57,258 nt of DNA from CAZKYX01 sp964557125 (lineage in GTDB: Bacteria; Patescibacteriota; Microgenomatia; Levybacterales; GWA1-39-11). The notes beneath the pieces were generated by a model, which was not told where the DNA came from, did not search any database, and saw only the letters and a program-made list of their open reading frames with translations. Position numbers and translations under genes: made by a program. The stretch spans positions 1 to 57,258 of the forward strand of contig CAZKYX010000006.1 of the NCBI GenBank assembly GCA_964557125.1, read 5' to 3'. Below are positions 24,678 through 32,296 of the stretch, one piece after another. The first letter of the stretch is position 1, and the number at the start of each line of letters is the position of its first letter.

Positions 24678-24851
24678 TTAGGAAACGAGGAATTTGAGCA
24701 TCTCTGTAAAGAGTAGGTCAAGTCCTCCAAGATAACTTCCAACAACTAGGCTTATTCCGATTACGACTGCTGTGAGTCGTATAACTTCTGGTCGAGTAGG
24801 CCATGTCACTTTGCCAAGCTCAGCCTTAACCTCATTGATGAAGGTAAACAT
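24678..24851 (-). CDS. secE: Preprotein translocase subunit SecE
   Basis: 57 aa, the minimal single-helix form. FINEVKAELGKVTWPTRPEVIRLTAVV is the conserved amphipathic helix plus hinge, followed by one membrane helix (VVIGISLVVGSYLGGLDLLFT). SecE clamps SecY in the inner membrane translocon. It is first in secE-nusG-rplK-x-rplA and ends 11 bp before nusG. Confidence 0.93.
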   Translation of the reverse strand: MFTFINEVKAELGKVTWPTRPEVIRLTAVVIGISLVVGSYLGGLDLLFTEMLKFLVS

Positions 24852-24949
24852 GACTTCATATTATACAGAAGATGAGCTTAAATGTAAATATGTTTGACTA
24901 TTGTCATTTTTATATCTAAAATCGATAAGTACCGTTAGTCTTACAAACT

Positions 24950-25831
24950 ATGTCAAAGATTCGAAAAGCAGTCATACCCGCAGCAGGATTTGGAACCCGC
25001 TTTCTTCCTCAGACAAAAGCAATGCCGAAAGAAATGCTCCCAATCGTTGATAAACCCGTTATTCAATATGTAGTTGAAGAGGCTGTTGAAGCAGGAGTTG
25101 AAGACGTCGTAATTGTAACGGGAGCCTTAAAACGTGCAATTGAGGATCATTTTGATGTTCTCAATCAAGATTTAGTTAAAAATCTTACAGATGGTGGAAA
25201 GCAGGAAATGCTCGATGAAGTACAAAAAATTGCTAATTTAGCTAACTTTATTTATGTAAGGCAAAAGGGTCCATATGGAAATGGGACCCCAGTCTTGGCA
25301 GCAGAGCCTGTTATTGGAAATGAGCCTTTTGCGGTATTGTGGGGAGATGAATTTATTTATTCAAAACCAGCAAGGCTCGCGCAAATGATTGAAGTCTATG
25401 AAAAGTACGGTGGCATTGTTATCTCAGGAGTAAAAATTCAGAATAAAGAGGATTTAAAGAGATATGGAATTGCAGATATTGAGACGGTTGAGGGAAATGT
25501 TTTTAAAATAAATAATATTGTCGAAAAGCCGTCACCTGAAGAAGCGCCATCAAATATGGCTACGCATGGAGCATATATATTGCCACCAGAAATTTTTCCA
25601 GCGCTCAAAAATGTTGCTCCTGGAAAAGGTGGAGAGATCTGGCTTATCGATGCAATAAATGCGCTTCGTGATCAGGGAGTACCTGTGTATGGGGTAGAGA
25701 TACAAAATGGAAAATATTATGACACTGGCTCAAAGCTTGAATACATGAAAACAGTTGTTGAGTTTGCGCTGCAGCATCAAGCCATCAACGGTGAATTTAA
25801 AGATTTTTTACGTACCCTCGATTTGTCTTAA
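24950..25831 (+). CDS. galU: UTP-glucose-1-phosphate uridylyltransferase
   Basis: 293 aa. It makes UDP-glucose for surface glycans. KAVIPAAGFGTRFLPQTKAMPKEMLPIVDKPVIQYVVEEA is the nucleotide-binding start, followed by VRQKGPYGNGTPVLAAEP, LWGDEF (metal Asp) and IVEKPSPEEAPSN, all typical of GalU. Divergent from the secE operon. Confidence 0.95.
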   Translation: MSKIRKAVIPAAGFGTRFLPQTKAMPKEMLPIVDKPVIQYVVEEAVEAGVEDVVIVTGALKRAIEDHFDVLNQDLVKNLTDGGKQEMLDEVQKIANLANFIYVRQKGPYGNGTPVLAAEPVIGNEPFAVLWGDEFIYSKPARLAQMIEVYEKYGGIVISGVKIQNKEDLKRYGIADIETVEGNVFKINNIVEKPSPEEAPSNMATHGAYILPPEIFPALKNVAPGKGGEIWLIDAINALRDQGVPVYGVEIQNGKYYDTGSKLEYMKTVVEFALQHQAINGEFKDFLRTLDLS

Positions 25832-25880
25832 GTAATTCCGATAACTATAAGAGAGCAGTCTGTCCACGCTTGTGACCTCG

Positions 25881-25901
25881 TGTCAAGGTCCGTCCTTGAC
25901 A
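25881..25901. repeat. REP palindrome copy 3
   Basis: Perfect TGTCAAGG-TCCGT-CCTTGACA with the flank GGTTTGGGTTATATTGGTGGGATAAA, matching copy 2 closely. It lies between galU and the island C terminator. Confidence 0.85.
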
Positions 25902-25993
25902 TATAGGTTTGGGTTATATTGGTGGGATAAACGGTGATGTTTTGAAAAATTTTAAAGTGGCCCTCCTTTGCACGAGGCTCCGGAAGGGTAAAT

Positions 25994-26024
25994 GTCCCAC
26001 CGTTTCTTTTGGAAACGGTGGGAC
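25994..26024 (-). terminator. Hairpin terminator of island C
   Basis: 13-bp perfect stem (gtcccaccgtttc and its complement) with a 5-nt loop and no U-tract. The first nine bases of the stem (gtcccaccg) recur in the island E terminator at 30160-30189. Confidence 0.65.
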
Positions 26025-26029
26025 GGGTT

Positions 26030-26039
26030 CAGATTGCAA
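26030..26039 (-). promoter_or_regulatory. 3' tail pairing element of island C
   Basis: Minus strand TTGCAATCTG, 12 bp after the last stop codon and 5 bp before the terminator stem. Exact reverse complement of CAGATTGCAA in the leader at 27405-27414. Confidence 0.6.
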
Positions 26040-26051
26040 TTGGTGCCTACA

Positions 26052-26660
26052 TTAGGCTGTGGCTTCTTCTGACTGTGTCTCTTTCAAATGTTTAGCGCTT
26101 TGGCGAATTTGAAATTCAGTTTTGTATATGGAGACTTGGTTGAGTTCACCAAATTCATGAAGGACTGAACTCAATGTGAAAGGATGTTTTTTACTTTCTG
26201 TCAGGATTTCGTCATTTACCTTTTCAATGACATCAGCAACTGTTGATGAAAGTATTTTCATATCAACAGCGTAAATGTTAACCCTGAGCGCTTGGTCAGC
26301 AAGCATTCTCGCGTATGTCTGTTTCCAGCCCAAATTTATTTTGACGGGAAGAAGTTCGGGCGTGTCGCAGAATGCAACTATTGTCGTTTTGATGTGTATT
26401 GCGACATCATCCCTTGTTTGGTATTTTTGTTCCAAACATAGTTTGAAGGAATCTGGAATAATCTCAAATTTTCCTTTATTCCAGATTAAAACCCTATTTT
26501 CCCACCAGTGGATAATTCGTGAGACAGCGTGGTCCTTATAAAGGATACCCACTGTGTTGGTTTCAACACGAACTAACCGTGGAAGTCGTACTCCGCGAAG
26601 GTATAGGCCGGCTAAAGTTGCCACAGCAACAAGTAGCACAGCACCAAGAGCGATGAACAT
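26052..26660 (-). CDS. Band-7/SPFH-like membrane protein, island C gene 2
   Basis: 202 aa, ATG with AGGAG 8 nt upstream. An N-terminal membrane helix (1-22) is followed by VRVETNTVGILYKDHAVSRII, KFEIIPDSFKLCLEQKYQTRDDVAIHIKTTIVAFCD, the beta pattern of the SPFH (stomatin/prohibitin) domain, and a helical C-terminal half. SPFH proteins oligomerise as membrane scaffolds. It is paired with a second, diverged SPFH-like gene. Confidence 0.65.
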   Translation of the reverse strand: MFIALGAVLLVAVATLAGLYLRGVRLPRLVRVETNTVGILYKDHAVSRIIHWWENRVLIWNKGKFEIIPDSFKLCLEQKYQTRDDVAIHIKTTIVAFCDTPELLPVKINLGWKQTYARMLADQALRVNIYAVDMKILSSTVADVIEKVNDEILTESKKHPFTLSSVLHEFGELNQVSIYKTEFQIRQSAKHLKETQSEEATA

Positions 26661-26699
26661 GAACTTTCTCCTTTTGGCTTTTGCCGAATTTGGTTGAGT

Positions 26700-27338
26700 T
26701 TAGCTTGGTGTTTTGACAGGTGCCTCCTCTTGCAAATTCGGCATGTGAGCCCTTTTTGCGTCGTTGATGGTGGATGTAACGTGTCCTGTGTTGACCTTAT
26801 AGTCACCGAGCATCAAGCTCTCTGGCGCAAAGTCTTCTGCATCTGCCTCCACCAGAACCTGCTGAATTATTTTGGAAATGGTGTACGGAAACATAAAGAG
26901 AGTTTCCATACGTTCCTTACGCAACTCCTCGCTCAAGAGCGGAGAGATGCGTGCTTTGACGATTTTCTCAGCCCACGATGCACCATTTAGTTGAGCATGA
27001 AGCAGGGGGTGTCTTATGTTGCCCTGAAAAAACACAATTACTGAAAGACGTATGTAGTCTTTGGTCGTGAATGCAAGCTCGTATGTGACAGAAGCTGGAT
27101 CGGACCACGACGCATTTGCGGATGTCTGAACACTCACATTCTTTTTTACCCAGTACCGTCGTTTTCCGGTTTTACTTTCCAGCAGTGGTGCGTCGTTCCT
27201 TTTGGAAAAGAGCATTACGGTTGTTTCTTTGGAACCAACTTTGATTCTCGTGCGAAGTGCTGTGGAAATCGCCCAAACGATAAGCACTAATGCGAAGAAT
27301 ATTGCAGAACTCACTATTCCTATTGCAACGCTACTCAT
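26700..27338 (-). CDS. Band-7/SPFH-like membrane protein, island C gene 1
   Basis: 212 aa, ATG with AAAAAGGA about 8 nt upstream. N-terminal membrane helix (3-28), then WVKKNVSVQTSANASWSDPASVTYELAFTTKDYIRLSVIVFFQ, again SPFH-like beta strands, then helices (WAEKIVKARISPLLSEELRKERMETLF). It differs strongly from its neighbour, so the two may form a hetero-oligomer as in HflK/HflC, but no protease partner is adjacent. Confidence 0.55.
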   Translation of the reverse strand: MSSVAIGIVSSAIFFALVLIVWAISTALRTRIKVGSKETTVMLFSKRNDAPLLESKTGKRRYWVKKNVSVQTSANASWSDPASVTYELAFTTKDYIRLSVIVFFQGNIRHPLLHAQLNGASWAEKIVKARISPLLSEELRKERMETLFMFPYTISKIIQQVLVEADAEDFAPESLMLGDYKVNTGHVTSTINDAKRAHMPNLQEEAPVKTPS

Positions 27339-27404
27339 TGACTGTTTCCTTTTTAGACTTTTTATTTAGTTGCCAACTGTAGTTTTTTTGGAGCTTTCTC
27401 CTTT

Positions 27405-27414
27405 TTGCAATCTG
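27405..27414 (-). promoter_or_regulatory. 5' leader pairing element of island C
   Basis: Minus strand CAGATTGCAA, followed at once by AAAAGGAG and a small GGAG/CTCC hairpin. Partner of 26030-26039. It lies about 70 nt after the predicted transcription start. Confidence 0.6.
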
Positions 27415-27482
27415 TTGTTAATGAACTAAAGTGAAAGCCATCTTTCTGCAGCAATTGCAGGGGAGACTTTTCTTCGGCCTGT

Positions 27483-27515
27483 AGTATAGCATATTCAATG
27501 AAAATGTTGTATAAT
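27483..27515. promoter_or_regulatory. Overlapping divergent -10 elements of islands C and D
   Basis: TATACT for the leftward island C (27483-27488, read on minus) and TATAAT for the rightward island D (27510-27515). The two promoters share their spacer DNA, so the operons could be co-regulated. -35 matches are weak. Confidence 0.55.
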
Positions 27516-27570
27516 TTCACCTGATTTGGACTCTAGCGGATTTGCTCTGCTTGAAGTCCGTACATTAACA

Positions 27571-27580
27571 ACTTGGTTGC
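27571..27580 (+). promoter_or_regulatory. 5' leader pairing element of island D
   Basis: acttggttgc, reverse complement of the tail at 28431-28440. The same 10-mer is the leader element of island E (28668-28678). Between it and the first gene lie a gtcgag/ctcgac hairpin and a GGAGGAG Shine-Dalgarno. Confidence 0.65.
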
Positions 27581-27648
27581 AAGCTCCTGCTTATTCGGGA
27601 CGACGTCGAGTTTGACTCGACAACAAATAACGGCTCAGGAGGAGTCAA

Positions 27649-27693
27649 ATGCGGTCTTTGCTTTTTTTATCGGAGATTAGGAGATACATGTGA
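27649..27693 (+). CDS. 14-codon leader peptide of island D
   Basis: ATG with AGGAGGAG 7 nt upstream, encoding MRSLLFLSEIRRYM. Its TGA overlaps the GTG of the next gene (GTGA), the usual sign of translational coupling. It may exist to set ribosome entry into the following gene. Confidence 0.5.
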   Translation: MRSLLFLSEIRRYM

Positions 27694-27947
27694 GGTTAAT
27701 TCTTGCTATTCTGATTGTGAGTGCGGTTTTTGTTATGAAAAGCGCTCATCACGAAAATCCTGTTTTGGCAAAAGAGTCACTACAGGTTCAAAGCACCCAG
27801 ACATATGAGCTTGATCGTACTGATGACGACTTTCAAATACACTTCTCGATTCCTCGGGAGGTAGTGCTTGCTATCATCATCATTGTTGGGGTTAATCTCG
27901 TTGTTTTTGTGGTGTTTATGATTATCACTGGAGCAATACTCGGTTGA
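27690..27947 (+). CDS. Small exported/membrane protein, island D gene 1
   Basis: 85 aa, GTG start overlapping the leader peptide stop, with TTAGGAGA upstream. An N-terminal hydrophobic segment (RLILAILIVSAVFVM) acts as a signal or first helix, followed by a ~35-residue polar part and a second helix (VVLAIIIIVGVNLVVFVVFMIITGAIL). Unknown function. Confidence 0.65.
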   Translation: MRLILAILIVSAVFVMKSAHHENPVLAKESLQVQSTQTYELDRTDDDFQIHFSIPREVVLAIIIIVGVNLVVFVVFMIITGAILG

Positions 27948-28038
27948 GGACTTGAGCGTCTTTTTTAGACAAACTTGAGTTCGCACTTGCCGACATTCCG
28001 TAAGCCTTGAACAACCTTAGTTCATAAGAAATAGGAGA

Positions 28039-28404
28039 ATGGTCAATTCAATGAATACTGCAGCATTCTGGATTTTACAGTTCACTGGGTTATCGGCTGA
28101 ACTTTTTGCCATAGCGGACCGGATCACTAAGGAGGCTGAAGCACTGGAAGCTGCTTCCAGTGTTCTTCGGCAACAGGCAGAAGCTCTACGCACACTCGCC
28201 GTCCAGAAGGCGGGGGAGAAGATGGACACGGATGACGACCTAGTTCGCACACTTATCAACCGCGGTAAAGAGAAGAGGGCGCGGGAGTTTTTTGAGCCGA
28301 ACAACGAGTTCAACAAATTTCCTCAGGATATACCACGAATAGAGCTCTTCAATGACGAATGGCTGTACAGGAGCCATTCTTTCAATATCCTTAAAGACTG
28401 GTAA
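28039..28404 (+). CDS. Hypothetical helical protein, island D gene 2
   Basis: 121 aa. AGGAGA is only 2 nt before the first ATG, so the next Met (28051, MNTAAFW) may be the true start. The N-half is a long Ala/Glu-rich helix with heptads (EAEALEAASSVLRQQAEALRTLAVQKAG), probably a coiled coil; the C-half is charged, ending in FNDEWLYRSHSFNILKDW. A 10-bp hairpin (aaaaaactga and its complement) overlaps the stop codon. Confidence 0.6.
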   Translation: MVNSMNTAAFWILQFTGLSAELFAIADRITKEAEALEAASSVLRQQAEALRTLAVQKAGEKMDTDDDLVRTLINRGKEKRAREFFEPNNEFNKFPQDIPRIELFNDEWLYRSHSFNILKDW

Positions 28405-28430
28405 AAAACTGATGTCGTTCAGTTTTTTAA

Positions 28431-28440
28431 GCAACCAAGT
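28431..28440 (+). promoter_or_regulatory. 3' tail pairing element of island D
   Basis: gcaaccaagt, exact reverse complement of the island D leader element at 27571-27580. Between a hairpin on the stop codon (28404-28429) and the terminator. Confidence 0.65.
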
Positions 28441-28453
28441 ACAACAACTATCG

Positions 28454-28483
28454 GGGAGGCACCAGCGGTGCCTCCCTTTTTTT
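28454..28483 (+). terminator. Intrinsic terminator of island D
   Basis: Perfect gggaggcacc/ggtgcctccc stem, AGC loop, then seven T. Confidence 0.9.
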
Positions 28484-28497
28484 ATGGTTTTTAAGTT

Positions 28498-28557
28498 CCC
28501 GAAACACCGTGCCCGTAATTACTTCGCCTAATGTTGTAGGCGGGAGTTCGGGATGAC
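28498..28557. repeat. REP-like element between islands D and E
   Basis: Outer arms cccgaa and ttcggg, inner arms cccgtaatta/... and gcct...aggc, ending gggatgac. It is the longer relative of the 26-bp copy inside rnhB. Confidence 0.5.
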
Positions 28558-28600
28558 GAATTACTCATCTCATAGTTTTGCATTTGTACTCAAGGGGTAG

Positions 28601-28606
28601 TATAAT
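28601..28606 (+). promoter_or_regulatory. -10 element TATAAT of island E
   Basis: TATAAT preceded by ggggtag. Downstream sequence atttgctttgttgg resembles atttgctctgcttg at the same distance from the island D promoter, so the two leaders are related. Confidence 0.6.
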
Positions 28607-28667
28607 ATCCAAGTTTTGAAAAGCCCGATGAATTTGCTTTGTTGGTGTTTTTCTTAGCTCATTTATA

Positions 28668-28678
28668 ACTTGGTTGCA
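28668..28678 (+). promoter_or_regulatory. 5' leader pairing element of island E
   Basis: acttggttgca, exact reverse complement of the 11-nt tail at 30141-30151. About 65 nt into the predicted transcript; a gagat/atctc hairpin follows. Confidence 0.65.
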
Positions 28679-28788
28679 AGAGATGCCGAGAGGTATCTCG
28701 CAGTCCACCAGTTAACGCTCCGTGAGCCGTGTACGAACAGTACGTGAAGGCGAATGGGAAGTTGAGGTGGACAAAAAAAGGAGAAGCT

Positions 28789-28965
28789 TTGAATAAGAAA
28801 GTTGCAATTGCTATTTTCATATTAATGATAGCAGCTGTAATCTTTCGATTTCAGATGCACAACCCACAGCAAAACACACGAATGTGTTTTGGCTCAAAAA
28901 ATGGTGAAACCCAGCAGATGGAAGCAACATCAGCAACAGTAACAGACTGCATAGGAGGAAATTGA
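28789..28965 (+). CDS. Small membrane protein, island E gene 1
   Basis: 58 aa, TTG start with AAGGAG 5 nt before it; a GTG 60 nt upstream lacks this signal. One membrane helix at 4-20 (KVAIAIFILMIAAVIFRF) is followed by a ~35-residue outer tail with two cysteines (MCFGSKNG, TDCIGGN). The TGA overlaps the ATG of the next gene. Unknown function. Confidence 0.6.
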   Translation: MNKKVAIAIFILMIAAVIFRFQMHNPQQNTRMCFGSKNGETQQMEATSATVTDCIGGN

Positions 28966-29390
28966 TGGTAAGGATTTTAGCGAGTTTTTCGCCTCTGATT
29001 GTTGGACTTATGGCCGTTGGTTGCACTACCCCCAAATGGGTAGAGCAAACAGATGTTAACTTCACAAAAGTTGGGAACGTTGACAGCAAATGCCACGAAA
29101 ACGAGGAACGGGTTAGAAAGTCCATTTCACCGATAGCTATAACTAACGGGAGTTTTAAAGTCGATATTGAAGCCTGTGTCCAAAAAGATGCACTCGTTGC
29201 ATATTTGGATTCAATGGAAAAATTTCAAGAGGAGATTTTGAGCATTGATTCAACTTCAAAACGAATCTATGCCGATCAAGTTGAAAAACTTGTGAGGGCA
29301 AAGATGAAGGAAGTTGGCAAGGACAGAAATGGAGAAGACGTTCCAAGAGCATATAAAATAACGCTCTTCGAACGGAAATCGGACTGGTAA
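28965..29390 (+). CDS. Putative lipoprotein, island E gene 2
   Basis: 141 aa, ATG overlapping the previous stop (TGATG) with TAGGAGGA upstream. The signal peptide ends in a lipobox (LMAVGC), so Cys~20 should be lipidated. The mature part is charged and helical (YLDSMEKFQEEILSIDSTSKRIYADQVEKLVRAKMKEVGKD) with one further Cys pair candidate (KCHENEE, EACVQK). Coupled to gene 1, suggesting a joint envelope role. Confidence 0.7.
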   Translation: MVRILASFSPLIVGLMAVGCTTPKWVEQTDVNFTKVGNVDSKCHENEERVRKSISPIAITNGSFKVDIEACVQKDALVAYLDSMEKFQEEILSIDSTSKRIYADQVEKLVRAKMKEVGKDRNGEDVPRAYKITLFERKSDW

Positions 29391-29409
29391 ATCTCAAAAG
29401 AGGAAGGCC

Positions 29410-29613
29410 ATGGGAATTATCAAGAGTACAGCAGAAGGATTCTGGTCCATCTCGAGTAAGATGGACCCTCGCTTTAATGCGCAGGGTCAAGGAGTCGGGA
29501 GCGGTTCTAGGTTCACAAAACCAAAAGAGGCAGAGCTAAAGCTTGTTGAGCTTATTGCTCAACATGGTGAACCGCCACCTGACCTCATGTACAGCTTTGT
29601 AAAAAAAGACTAG
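29410..29613 (+). CDS. Small hypothetical protein, island E gene 3
   Basis: 67 aa, ATG with AGAGGAAGG upstream. A Gly/Ser-rich middle (NAQGQGVGSGSRF) separates a short N-part from an amphipathic helix (KEAELKLVELIAQHGEPPPDLMYSFV). No membrane segment. Unknown. Confidence 0.55.
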   Translation: MGIIKSTAEGFWSISSKMDPRFNAQGQGVGSGSRFTKPKEAELKLVELIAQHGEPPPDLMYSFVKKD

Positions 29614-29673
29614 ATGAAGGAAGGCAGCCGAGCTCTGGAAAAACATTCGACCAACTAGCGAAAGGAAACGTCT

Positions 29674-29814
29674 TTGGTCAACCCGCTGGAACTCAGCAAG
29701 CTTGAGGCTTCGGCCTTGTCACAACGGCTGGCTGGTCACGAATACGATTCGTGGCAGTCATCCACGGGGATGAAGAGCTATAAGGGTGATTTTGCTCCGT
29801 GTTCGACAGCATAA
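29674..29814 (+). CDS. Small hypothetical protein, island E gene 4
   Basis: 46 aa, TTG start 6 nt after AAAGGAAA. Sequence VNPLELSKLEASALSQRLAG, then GHEYDSWQSSTGMKSYKGDF, is soluble and helical at the start. It overlaps the next gene by 29 bp in another frame. Short, but it has the same start signals as its neighbours. Confidence 0.45.
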   Translation: MVNPLELSKLEASALSQRLAGHEYDSWQSSTGMKSYKGDFAPCSTA

Positions 29815-30133
29815 GTACCACCATGCAGAGATGCTCGCTCAACGAGCAAGTGATCTGGGAGGTGAGCGTCCCAAGACTTCGGCAGGGGACTCAGAGCTCG
29901 TCGTACGGCGACAAAGAGTGCTTGCTGATCGAAATCGTGTCGACCGCAATAAGTTGAGACTCGTATCCCAGCCCTTAAGGTTGGATTTCACGGGTCTTGA
30001 CGAGCTTTATCGAGCCTTTAATGGGATTCAAGATCAAATCACGGCGACGATGCTTCAGCTTGTAATTTTCGAGGAGGAAGCCGACCTGAAGCTTCTTAAG
30101 GAAGCGTGCGGTCAACTGAAGAAAGTCAGCTGA
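29786..30133 (+). CDS. Hypothetical protein, island E gene 5
   Basis: Up to 115 aa from GTG at 29786; ATG at 29831 (MLAQRASDLGG, 100 aa) is an alternative. Arg-rich and helical, with ELYRAFNGIQDQITATMLQLVIFEEEADLKLLKEACGQL as a likely coiled coil at the C-terminus. High Arg content and GC-rich codons differ from core genes. Unknown. Confidence 0.5.
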   Translation: MILLRVRQHKYHHAEMLAQRASDLGGERPKTSAGDSELVVRRQRVLADRNRVDRNKLRLVSQPLRLDFTGLDELYRAFNGIQDQITATMLQLVIFEEEADLKLLKEACGQLKKVS

Positions 30134-30140
30134 GGATTGG

Positions 30141-30151
30141 TGCAACCAAGT
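30141..30151 (+). promoter_or_regulatory. 3' tail pairing element of island E
   Basis: tgcaaccaagt, 7 bp after the last stop, complementary to the leader at 28668-28678 and, over 10 nt, to the island D leader as well. Confidence 0.65.
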
Positions 30152-30159
30152 AACAATTT

Positions 30160-30189
30160 GTCCCACCGTTCTGAAAAGAGCGGTGGGAC
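30160..30189 (+). terminator. Hairpin terminator of island E
   Basis: Perfect 9-bp stem gtcccaccg/cggtgggac with a 12-nt loop. Same stem start as the island C terminator. Confidence 0.65.
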
Positions 30190-30354
30190 CCTACTAATAA
30201 TTTTTAATTAACCCGCCGATTATGCTATTCTTATGGTCCCAACTTGTATGTTAAGGTCTACCCCAAGGGTTAGCTATTGCATAGCGGCGCGTCTTGACAG
30301 GCAATAAATTGCAGGTGTATTGAGTTCAAGTGATGCTTGAGCTAAACTACTAGT

Positions 30355-32223
30355 ATGCAAAACCCAAAAGAATTAATTGAAAGTTATCTAAAAAATTGGC
30401 AGGAAAGAAATTCTGTAAGCTCACCTTTTGAAGTTTCTCACTCCCAAAACCTTTCGAATGGAGATTTTGCGACCAATATTGCCCTCGTTTCTGTAAAAGA
30501 AAAAAAGGGTGTTAACAATCCAAGAACATTGGCTGAAAGTATTGTCACATTCTTAAATGAAAGTGAGGATATTACAGAAGTTTTTGAAAAAGTTGAAATA
30601 GCAGGAGCAGGGTTTATTAATTTTTACCTCAACAATAAAACGCTTCAAAAAACACTTCAAGAAGTCGTTGAAAAAGGTGATGAGTTTGGAAGGTCAAATA
30701 AGAATAATAAGCAAACAGTCATTGTTGAATATTCATCGCCAAATATAGCAAAACCATTTACCATAGGTCATCTTCGTTCAACAATTATTGGGGACGCCAC
30801 TGCCAACCTTCTGGAGGCAACAGGCTACAGTGTGAGGCGGGACAATCATCTGGGAGATTGGGGTTCGCAATTTGGAAAACAAATTTATGCTGTTAAGACA
30901 TGGGGAGATGAGAAGGCAATTGCTACTTCTCAAAATCCAGTTAAGGAGCTTGTCGCACTTTATGTAAAGTTTCATGAAGAAGCAGAAAAGGATCCAAGTC
31001 TTGAGGAGGAAGCACGAGCTTGGTTTAAAAAACTTGAGGATGGGGACACAGAGGCGCGCGAGTTGTGGCAAAAGTGTATTACATGGTCATTAAAAGAGTT
31101 TGATAAATTCTATAAAATACTCGGTGTTACATTTTCTGAGAATAATGGCCAAGGATACGGAGAGTCTTTTTTTGAAGATAAAATGCAACCGGTTGTTGAG
31201 GAATTAAGGAAGAAAAATCTTTTGAAAAAAGACGAAGAGGCTGAGTTAGTGTATTTCCCAGAAGACAAATATCCACCTTTAATGATTTTAAAAAAAGATA
31301 GAGCGACACTGTATGCAACCCGAGATTTGGCAACAGACAAATTCCGTCTTGATACATATGGTCCAGACATCAAGATTATTAACGAAGTTGGAATAGAACA
31401 AGAGCTGTATTTTAGACAGCTCTTTGAAGTTGAAAAAATGCTTGGATGGGTAAAAGATAGGCAGCGTGTGCATATAAAGCATGGACACTATAGATTTGCA
31501 GACGGAAAAATGTCCACAAGAAAAGGAAATGTAATCTGGCTTGAAGATGTTTTGGAAGAAGCTAGAAGAAGAGCACAAGCACTTAGCAAGCAAGAAGTTC
31601 CTATAAACGAAAAAGCTCAGTCGTTTGGAGATGAAGATATAACTAACACCAAGCTTTCTGATAGTGCAAAAGAACATAAACTTGGGATGGTTGAGATTCT
31701 AGGTAACGCAGAAACTATAAGTATTGGTGCACTCAAGTGGAACGATTTAAGGCGGGATTCAAAGCAAGATATTGCCTTTGAATGGGATGACATTTTAAAT
31801 ATGCAGGGGAATTCTGGGCCTTATCTTCAATATACTTATGTGAGAACGCAGAGCGTTGTTAAAAAATCCGAAGCACTAAATTCGAAATTCGAAACAAATT
31901 CAAATGAACTAAAACCTGAAACCCAAAACCTGAAACCAGAAGAAACAGAGCTATTGAGGTTTCTTTCCCAATATCCGTATATTGTTGAGCAGGCGGCTGA
32001 AAATTTTGCGCCAAATTTACTATGCAATTATCTCTTTGAACTATCACAGAAATTTAACCTTTTCTATCAAAAATGTAAAATTATAGATCCTGTTATTGCG
32101 AGTGGAGCGAAGCAATCTAAAGAGGATGTTCAGGCATTTCGTCTGCAGCTAACTAAGGGAGTGGGGCAGGTTCTTCAAAACGGTCTTCACATACTTGGGA
32201 TTGAGACTGTCGAGAAAATGTAG
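30355..32223 (+). CDS. argS: Arginyl-tRNA synthetase
   Basis: 622 aa. Charges tRNA-Arg. N-terminal Add-1 domain, then SSPNIAKPFTIGHLRSTIIGD (HIGH motif TIGH), DNHLGDWGSQFGK, and KMSTRKGNVIWL (KMSKS equivalent); anticodon-binding DALR domain at the end (LLCNYLFELSQKFNLFYQ). Two in-frame low-value inserts are visible in the C-part: KFETNSNELKPETQNLKPE, like intergenic repeat sequence, and DPVIASGAKQS, from a REP-like element. A TAAACT hexamer ends 6 nt before ATG. Confidence 0.95.
   Translation: MQNPKELIESYLKNWQERNSVSSPFEVSHSQNLSNGDFATNIALVSVKEKKGVNNPRTLAESIVTFLNESEDITEVFEKVEIAGAGFINFYLNNKTLQKTLQEVVEKGDEFGRSNKNNKQTVIVEYSSPNIAKPFTIGHLRSTIIGDATANLLEATGYSVRRDNHLGDWGSQFGKQIYAVKTWGDEKAIATSQNPVKELVALYVKFHEEAEKDPSLEEEARAWFKKLEDGDTEARELWQKCITWSLKEFDKFYKILGVTFSENNGQGYGESFFEDKMQPVVEELRKKNLLKKDEEAELVYFPEDKYPPLMILKKDRATLYATRDLATDKFRLDTYGPDIKIINEVGIEQELYFRQLFEVEKMLGWVKDRQRVHIKHGHYRFADGKMSTRKGNVIWLEDVLEEARRRAQALSKQEVPINEKAQSFGDEDITNTKLSDSAKEHKLGMVEILGNAETISIGALKWNDLRRDSKQDIAFEWDDILNMQGNSGPYLQYTYVRTQSVVKKSEALNSKFETNSNELKPETQNLKPEETELLRFLSQYPYIVEQAAENFAPNLLCNYLFELSQKFNLFYQKCKIIDPVIASGAKQSKEDVQAFRLQLTKGVGQVLQNGLHILGIETVEKM
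32092..32118. repeat. REP-like repeat inside argS
   Basis: gttattgcgag...gaagcaatct, translated in frame as VIASGAKQS within the DALR domain, between FYQKCKI and the final helix. Confidence 0.7.
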
Positions 32224-32276
32224 ATTAGGCAACGGAGGAGAATGAAAGAAGCATTTTATATTGAATTCAGTATGTT

Positions 32277-32296
32277 TTGTCCAGTATACTGGACAA
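32277..32296. promoter_or_regulatory. Perfect 20-bp palindromic operator before the TrpR-like gene
   Basis: ttgtccagta and its complement tactggacaa, abutting the ATG at 32297. Position over the start and the matching copy behind the gene point to autorepression. Confidence 0.7.

Noticed and set aside
24317..24697. Ser/Val-rich plus-strand frame
   Set aside because: Antisense of the acidic repetitive nusG extension; no promoter or start signal.
30190..30355. Possible tRNA or riboswitch before argS
   Set aside because: Some GC-rich stems (taccccaagggtta) but no cloverleaf, T-box or known riboswitch core could be drawn.
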